DNA of 46,530 nt from Candidatus Hydrogenedentota bacterium (GTDB taxonomy: Bacteria; Hydrogenedentota; Hydrogenedentia; Hydrogenedentales; SLHB01): positions 1 to 46,530 of the forward strand of contig JAKPDK010000185.1 of the NCBI GenBank assembly GCA_029552745.1, written 5' to 3'. The notes below the pieces were generated by a model. It was given only the letters and a program-made list of their open reading frames with translations, was not told the DNA's origin and did no database searches. Both the position numbers and the translations under genes were made by a program. Numbering within the stretch: position 1 is the stretch's first letter; the number at the start of each line of letters is the position of its first letter. Below are positions 42,421 through 46,530 of this stretch, piece after piece.

Positions 42421-44271
42421 TTAGGACTCTCGACAGAGGCTTTTAATTAATTCCAGCAGTCTACCATCGACGTCATAGAATCGGAGGTGTCCTTTCTTGT
42501 CGATGAGCACCGTTTGCGGAATTACATTCGTACAGTAGCGGTCAAACGTTTCCGCTGTATCCATATCAAAACCAACGGGGAAGGTAACTCGGTACTCCAG
42601 GATATATTTCTGTGCTAGCTCAGGTTCTACGCCGCTGTCGTGAACCCCGAGAAAAATGACGTCGTCCACACCACGGAACAAATCATATAAGGCTCTGAGC
42701 TCCTCAATTCTGTCACGAGCGGGTCCCATGGTGGCAAAGCCTCCCCAGAGCGTCAGGACGATCACCTTACCCCGAAGCCCCTCTATGGTGATAGGTTCGG
42801 AATTGAACCATTTTTGACAAGCTAGCTCCGGCGCTGGTTTGTCTACAAGGGAGTCTAGATTATTGGATGCGCGGGATGGGTCGTTCGGGCGGAGATCTGG
42901 GTCAAATGGACGAATCTTCACTTCTAACATTTTCATCTTGCGAAAATCCGCAGTAAAATCCGCCCTCAAAAAGCGCAACCTATGTTCTGCCCGAAAGGAC
43001 ACCTTGCCATCGTCCGGCACGCGACGAATGAACACATTAAACTGCCCCTCGTCATCCGTGAATGTCCACAACGGCGGGGTCAGGTTTAGTGAAGATATCA
43101 ACACCTTGGGTGCAGGTTCACCCTTTTCATCGCGAACAATTCCTGTAATCTTGGGGATCGGAACGACTCGGGTTTCACCCACATCGGTTTCAGGAACGTC
43201 AATAATAGTTACTCGAACGTCAAAGGGAACTTCCAACATGAAACCATCAGGGGGAACTACATGAACGTTTCCATCCCCTTTTGGAACTTTCAGCACATAA
43301 TTGCCTTCATAGTCCGTCATCGTGTCTTCTACAGAAAAACCCTCCATGAGATAAGAGATTTTCACCCCCGGGAATGGAGCATTGTTCTTTCCAACCACCT
43401 TGCCTTTGATGATGTGTGCTTTGCGCAAAACGAGATTCACATTTTCCTGGTCTGTCTTCGCTAACAACGACAAACGGTGCGAAGAAGAGGGCGCAAAATC
43501 GTTATGATGTGCATTCACACTGTACTCGGAGGGTTTCAGATTCACCTTGTAAAAACCCTCATTATCTGAAAAAACCTCTTTAAACTTTCTCGGCGTCTCC
43601 TGCGTAATGTCCCAGAAGACGACCTCGGCACGCGCCACACCCTTGCCCGCTTCATCCGTGACTCTTCCCCGAACCGCAATTCCGGGGTATAGCTGAATAG
43701 GGTAAATGCGTTCGTCAACGGGCAGATACGGTATACGCGTGTCCGCATATCTGAGGTGAGAAACCTGAAAACCGACAAACCCTCCCTTGGGCAACGCCGG
43801 TATCGCAAGGAGACCGTTGGCATCACTGCGAACAACTGGGAAACCCTGCTCCTCCAAATCCACCACCGGAATGACACAGGCATCCATCAGCGTCAATTCA
43901 ATTACAGCGGCCCCTTCTACGGGTTTATAGAGATGATCGATGAGTCGGAGGCTTAACACACCTGGCTCCCCTAACACGACACGGATTGTGTCAGGTCCCA
44001 GCACATAGCCAGATACCCCGCCAAGAGAATACCCCTCTTTCATTACCACAAGCGAGGAAAAAACGTTTCGAACACCCGAAAAAGCAAACGACCCTTGCAC
44101 GTCGGAGACTGTTTTACTTACATCATGTCCTTGAGCGAGCCACACGACCGCTTCCGAAATAGGTTTACCCCCAACATCTACCACCGCCCCGTGTAAATCA
44201 AGAGCACTTGCAGCATAGGGGATGCCCGCAACGACTAACCCAATATAAAAAAGACTGCGTACATGTACCAT
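42421..44271 (-). CDS. Exported carboxypeptidase-regulatory-domain protein with redox-dead thioredoxin-like domain
   Basis: A 616-residue exported protein. The signal peptide (about 1-24) ends AASA. Roughly five carboxypeptidase-regulatory-like beta-sandwich repeats follow (LHGAVVDVGGKPISEAVV, VRGRVTDEAGKGVARAEV, IKGKVVGKNNAPFPGV, ITGIVRDEKGEPAPKV and one more). The C-terminal 130 residues resemble a TlpA/AhpC-type thioredoxin fold (LRGKVIVLTLWGGFATMGPA, then FPVGFDMDTAE, VIPQTVLIDKKGHLRFYDVD). The WCxxC positions are occupied by non-cysteines, so no disulfide chemistry is possible. It starts 1 nt after the stop of the related upstream gene. The role is unknown, possibly structural or binding. 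Confidence 0.72.
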   Translation of the reverse strand: MVHVRSLFYIGLVVAGIPYAASALDLHGAVVDVGGKPISEAVVWLAQGHDVSKTVSDVQGSFAFSGVRNVFSSLVVMKEGYSLGGVSGYVLGPDTIRVVLGEPGVLSLRLIDHLYKPVEGAAVIELTLMDACVIPVVDLEEQGFPVVRSDANGLLAIPALPKGGFVGFQVSHLRYADTRIPYLPVDERIYPIQLYPGIAVRGRVTDEAGKGVARAEVVFWDITQETPRKFKEVFSDNEGFYKVNLKPSEYSVNAHHNDFAPSSSHRLSLLAKTDQENVNLVLRKAHIIKGKVVGKNNAPFPGVKISYLMEGFSVEDTMTDYEGNYVLKVPKGDGNVHVVPPDGFMLEVPFDVRVTIIDVPETDVGETRVVPIPKITGIVRDEKGEPAPKVLISSLNLTPPLWTFTDDEGQFNVFIRRVPDDGKVSFRAEHRLRFLRADFTADFRKMKMLEVKIRPFDPDLRPNDPSRASNNLDSLVDKPAPELACQKWFNSEPITIEGLRGKVIVLTLWGGFATMGPARDRIEELRALYDLFRGVDDVIFLGVHDSGVEPELAQKYILEYRVTFPVGFDMDTAETFDRYCTNVIPQTVLIDKKGHLRFYDVDGRLLELIKSLCRES

Positions 44272-44272
44272 A

Positions 44273-46285
44273 TTATTCGCGAACCGTCTCGCACACTTCC
44301 TTCAGCGCTGCCAGAGGCGGAATCCCAAAAGTTTCGAGACACGTCACTCCATCCTTGTTAATGAGATAGGTGCCCGCTAGAGATGGCCTGTCTCCCACAA
44401 AAACAGGTATGGTTGTAACGGAGGGTGCAACAGAACCCTCTGAAACGATTACAGAATTACACGACAAGAACGACTCACCTCGCAGCGTTTCCAATACACT
44501 CCCAATAATTGCAACCTCTTGTGGCGGACAATACATCACAAGTGTCGGATTTTTTAGACCGAACGATCCCACAGCACTTCCATCAGCCTGTTGGAGAGCC
44601 TTCCAAGGGAACGCCTCTCCGTAAACCGATGTCATCCGTTGCGTCGTGTCTAGCATCATTTTCCCTGCGTTATTCATCCTTTCGGCCTCCACATTCAAAA
44701 CCACGGCGGCCGTTTGAACGTTCTTGCCATCACTGGCCTTGCATTCTACAGCTATGTCCGTAGGGCACCACTCCCAACAGAATACGCCATCCGTCCTGGA
44801 CAGCGTCCTCCACAGGATTATAGGTTCTGTGGCAGACACGGATTTCAAAACGCCAAAAACGATTGCACCTGGGATAGGCTTACCTTTCTTATTCACAACT
44901 GTGCCAGACACAGCGCCGTAAGGCTTCAAGGTGACTGGATATTCCCGACTTGTCCCCGCGTCTACCTGAAAAACGGCACCAAGTTTTTCCCGGGGATGTT
45001 GCACCAACCCGACAATGATTCCGTCTGTAGGAATAGCCGCTACATCAACACTCACACGGCCATCGGCGTTTCCTCTCTGCAATCCCAATTGTGCTGGACG
45101 CAACAGAGTTACCACGGCACCCGGGACAGGTTCCCCTGCACTAGTAATCGCCGATATAGAAATAGAAGGATTTTTTACCAGCCAAAAAGTGGGTAACTCG
45201 ATATCCTCCGAAGCAGAAACATGAACTTTGATTACTCTGGAACGCGGCAGTTGATAACCGGGAGCTGAGACTAACTCCACCAAGTTTTCCCCCTCTACCG
45301 CCCGTAACTTATAACCGCCAGTAGAACCCGTTTTCGCCATATCAGACGGCTTATCCATACTCCGGAGCGCGATCCGCGCACCCGCAACAGGCGCCTTCGT
45401 CGAGGCATCAAGAACCCTGCCATGAACATAACCGCTCCGAACAACGTATAGCACAACGTCTTGTGCTCCTGTTGATCCAAGAACGGAAAACTTCTCCCAC
45501 CCAGGACTACGCATTTCATCGCTGTCGACCCGGCATGCATAGATACCGGGACGTAACTGTGTCACAAACTTCCCCTGAAAATTCGTGGTCGTTGTAACCG
45601 TGTCATAGGGCGGCATATCGCTTCTGATCATCACTACGGCATTCGCAACAGGGCTGTCGGTTCCGCGAGACTTCACTGTACCTTGAACGATGGTCCCCGT
45701 CTCCATAGTCACTTGTAAAGATGTCCCGACTTCGGCACTTTCCACAACAGTCGGTGCATAGGACGGGTGGATGATTTTTAACGCCACTTTTTGCCCCTCA
45801 GGAAGCCCCCGCACCTCGACGTTGCCAGAAGAGTCACTCGTAGGTTCCGAGAATCCATAGGAACCCAACTTGCCTAACGGGATCCCCACCTTCTCCGATC
45901 CTAAAAGTGCCACCCTTTCTATTCGCGCCCCGCTCACAGGACTTCCCGACGTATCACGAATCGTCACATGTAGCATCGCCGGCTGCTTAAGAATAAGCGT
46001 AAGCGAAACCTCGGGCTCTTCAAACCCAATCGAAACAGTAGACCCTCCAAAAGCGGTACCTGGGGAAATAGCAAAAACCCCCATCTGACCTTCCGGAGTA
46101 TTGGAAAAGCGGAAAGTACCGTCTTCTGCCGAGTTGATGGCTAAAACAGGCTGGGTAAGGCTTGGTTCCAGGAAAACTTGGGCTCCTGTTACGGGTTTTC
46201 CTGTTTCATCCACCACTTTCCCGGTAATTTCCGCTCCGCTGATGAGAATTAACGAAACCGCAGCAACATGCACAAATACAGACAC
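44273..46285 (-). CDS. Exported carboxypeptidase-regulatory-domain protein with thioredoxin-like C-terminus
   Basis: A protein of about 670 residues. The GTG at 46285 is the favoured start because AAGGAG lies 8 nt away, giving MSVFVHVAAVSLILISG as signal sequence; the frame extends to a GTG at 46327 with no properly spaced site. About six carboxypeptidase-regulatory beta-sandwich repeats follow (ITGKVVDETGKPVTGAQV, LHVTIRDTSGSPVSGARI, VHGRVLDASTKAPVAGARI, VSGTVVNKKGKPIPGAIV and others). The last 90 residues (NPTLVMYCPPQEVAIIGSVL to TYLINKDGVTCLETFG) look like another degenerate thioredoxin-like domain. It is paired with the downstream gene, a likely tandem paralogue. A strong promoter lies upstream, at the end of a transposase gene. 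Confidence 0.72.
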   Translation of the reverse strand: MSVFVHVAAVSLILISGAEITGKVVDETGKPVTGAQVFLEPSLTQPVLAINSAEDGTFRFSNTPEGQMGVFAISPGTAFGGSTVSIGFEEPEVSLTLILKQPAMLHVTIRDTSGSPVSGARIERVALLGSEKVGIPLGKLGSYGFSEPTSDSSGNVEVRGLPEGQKVALKIIHPSYAPTVVESAEVGTSLQVTMETGTIVQGTVKSRGTDSPVANAVVMIRSDMPPYDTVTTTTNFQGKFVTQLRPGIYACRVDSDEMRSPGWEKFSVLGSTGAQDVVLYVVRSGYVHGRVLDASTKAPVAGARIALRSMDKPSDMAKTGSTGGYKLRAVEGENLVELVSAPGYQLPRSRVIKVHVSASEDIELPTFWLVKNPSISISAITSAGEPVPGAVVTLLRPAQLGLQRGNADGRVSVDVAAIPTDGIIVGLVQHPREKLGAVFQVDAGTSREYPVTLKPYGAVSGTVVNKKGKPIPGAIVFGVLKSVSATEPIILWRTLSRTDGVFCWEWCPTDIAVECKASDGKNVQTAAVVLNVEAERMNNAGKMMLDTTQRMTSVYGEAFPWKALQQADGSAVGSFGLKNPTLVMYCPPQEVAIIGSVLETLRGESFLSCNSVIVSEGSVAPSVTTIPVFVGDRPSLAGTYLINKDGVTCLETFGIPPLAALKEVCETVRE

Positions 46286-46313
46286 TAATCTGTCTCCTTT
46301 TCTCTCCTCAGCG

Positions 46314-46530
46314 TTACAAACTTTCACTCCTTTTCAGACGCTGATGACACGTTGCGGATTGTAGACCCTCATGAGGAGGGATGCAACTGAATGTATAAGT
46401 CCAGTACCTTTGGCACTTTTTGTTCTGTTGGATGAGGAATTGAAGAGGGGAATGTCCGTTAAGGGAATGATGGGGGAGGACGGTATTGTATGCCAGTAAC
46501 CATTGAGCGAGTTTCCTATTGAATTCCTTG
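46314..46530 (-). CDS. C-terminus of an IS3/IS481-like integrase-core transposase (cut by window edge)
   Basis: The minus strand entering from the window edge encodes EFNRKLAQWLLAYNTVLPHH followed by SLNGHSPLQFLIQQNKKCQR and YWTY. The pattern W-x3-YN-x3-PH-x-L-x-G-x-SP is the end of the DDE integrase-core domain. The reading frame then runs to a TAA at 46314 through sequence outside the conserved tail, so the original stop may be lost. The element's end is probably near 46382, by comparison with copies B and C. The catalytic DDE residues are beyond the window. Confidence 0.78.
   Translation of the reverse strand, partial: KEFNRKLAQWLLAYNTVLPHHSLNGHSPLQFLIQQNKKCQRYWTYTFSCIPPHEGLQSATCHQRLKRSESL
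46358..46386 (-). promoter_or_regulatory. Promoter for the two exported-protein genes, formed at a transposase-element end
   Basis: On the minus strand TTGCAT (46381-46386) and TACAAT (46358-46363) are separated by 17 bp, both close to consensus. Transcription would start about 65 bp before the GTG at 46285. The -35 coincides with the predicted terminus of the transposase element. Confidence 0.55.

Noticed and set aside
1-46530. CRISPR arrays, rRNA genes, riboswitches and prophage genes
   Set aside because: Looked for along both strands; no regularly spaced repeats, rRNA-like sequence, recognisable riboswitch core or phage structural genes were seen.

Overview
This is a chromosomal window of a Gram-negative-looking bacterium with near-neutral GC. 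The window carries no 16S rRNA or other decisive phylogenetic marker. Lipoprotein signals, a large pseudopilin with a C-terminal DGH motif, PKD repeats and carboxypeptidase-regulatory-domain proteins suggest a Planctomycetes/Lentisphaerae/Hydrogenedentes/Sumerlaeota-like lineage. That placement is inference and low confidence.

Layout. 1-2.4 kb: the start of thiL, nnrD and a 5-methyluridine rRNA methyltransferase, then a Rieske protein. 2.8-9.0 kb: a minus-strand run parA-parB-serS-polX-nth-CPBP-like (segregation, translation, base-excision repair). 9.1-12.2 kb: a tightly packed plus-strand operon fabI - small-molecule kinase - glycosyltransferase - cyclophilin-like protein. 12.2-15.1 kb: an AspT/YidE-type transporter and class II aldolase fba, separated by a clear terminator. 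15.6-26.2 kb: a plus-strand run starting with proS, then amidohydrolase, ATP-grasp ligase, an aldolase/Rossmann fusion, a polyprenyl-phosphate-type glycosyltransferase, a membrane-anchored ceramidase-like hydrolase, a zinc-ribbon/coiled-coil protein and an ADP-ribosylglycohydrolase. 26.2-30.9 kb: a secreted PHP-domain protein and an operon of three prepilin-like proteins plus a TPR membrane protein. 31.7-34.7 kb: yebC-ruvC, asd, trxA and tRNA-Ser(GGA). 34.9-41.2 kb: PKD lipoprotein, large pseudopilin, exported PLC/P1-like TPR protein and acyl-CoA synthetase. 42.1-46.5 kb: rpsT, two co-transcribed carboxypeptidase-regulatory/thioredoxin-like exported proteins, and the C-terminus of a transposase.

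The strongest non-genic signal is a dispersed element. Two roughly 0.53-0.55 kb copies lie directly upstream of yebC and rpsT. Each has TG...CA-type ends, an internal nest of CATTGCGAGGAGCGA palindromes, and a right end that is a decayed tail of the same transposase whose C-terminus lies at the window end. In all three places the element end supplies a TTGC-type -35 hexamer followed 16-18 nt later by a -10, immediately upstream of a gene. Insertion-sequence ends therefore appear to have become the promoters of yebC, rpsT and the large exported protein gene.

The most interesting metabolic unit is the 17.4-24.2 kb cluster (amidohydrolase, ATP-grasp, DmpG-like aldolase fused to a dehydrogenase-like domain, membrane glycosyltransferase, ceramidase-like hydrolase). 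It looks like an uncharacterised pathway that makes and attaches an acyl or amino-acid-derived group to a lipid-linked sugar. That function is inferred from family membership and spacing only.
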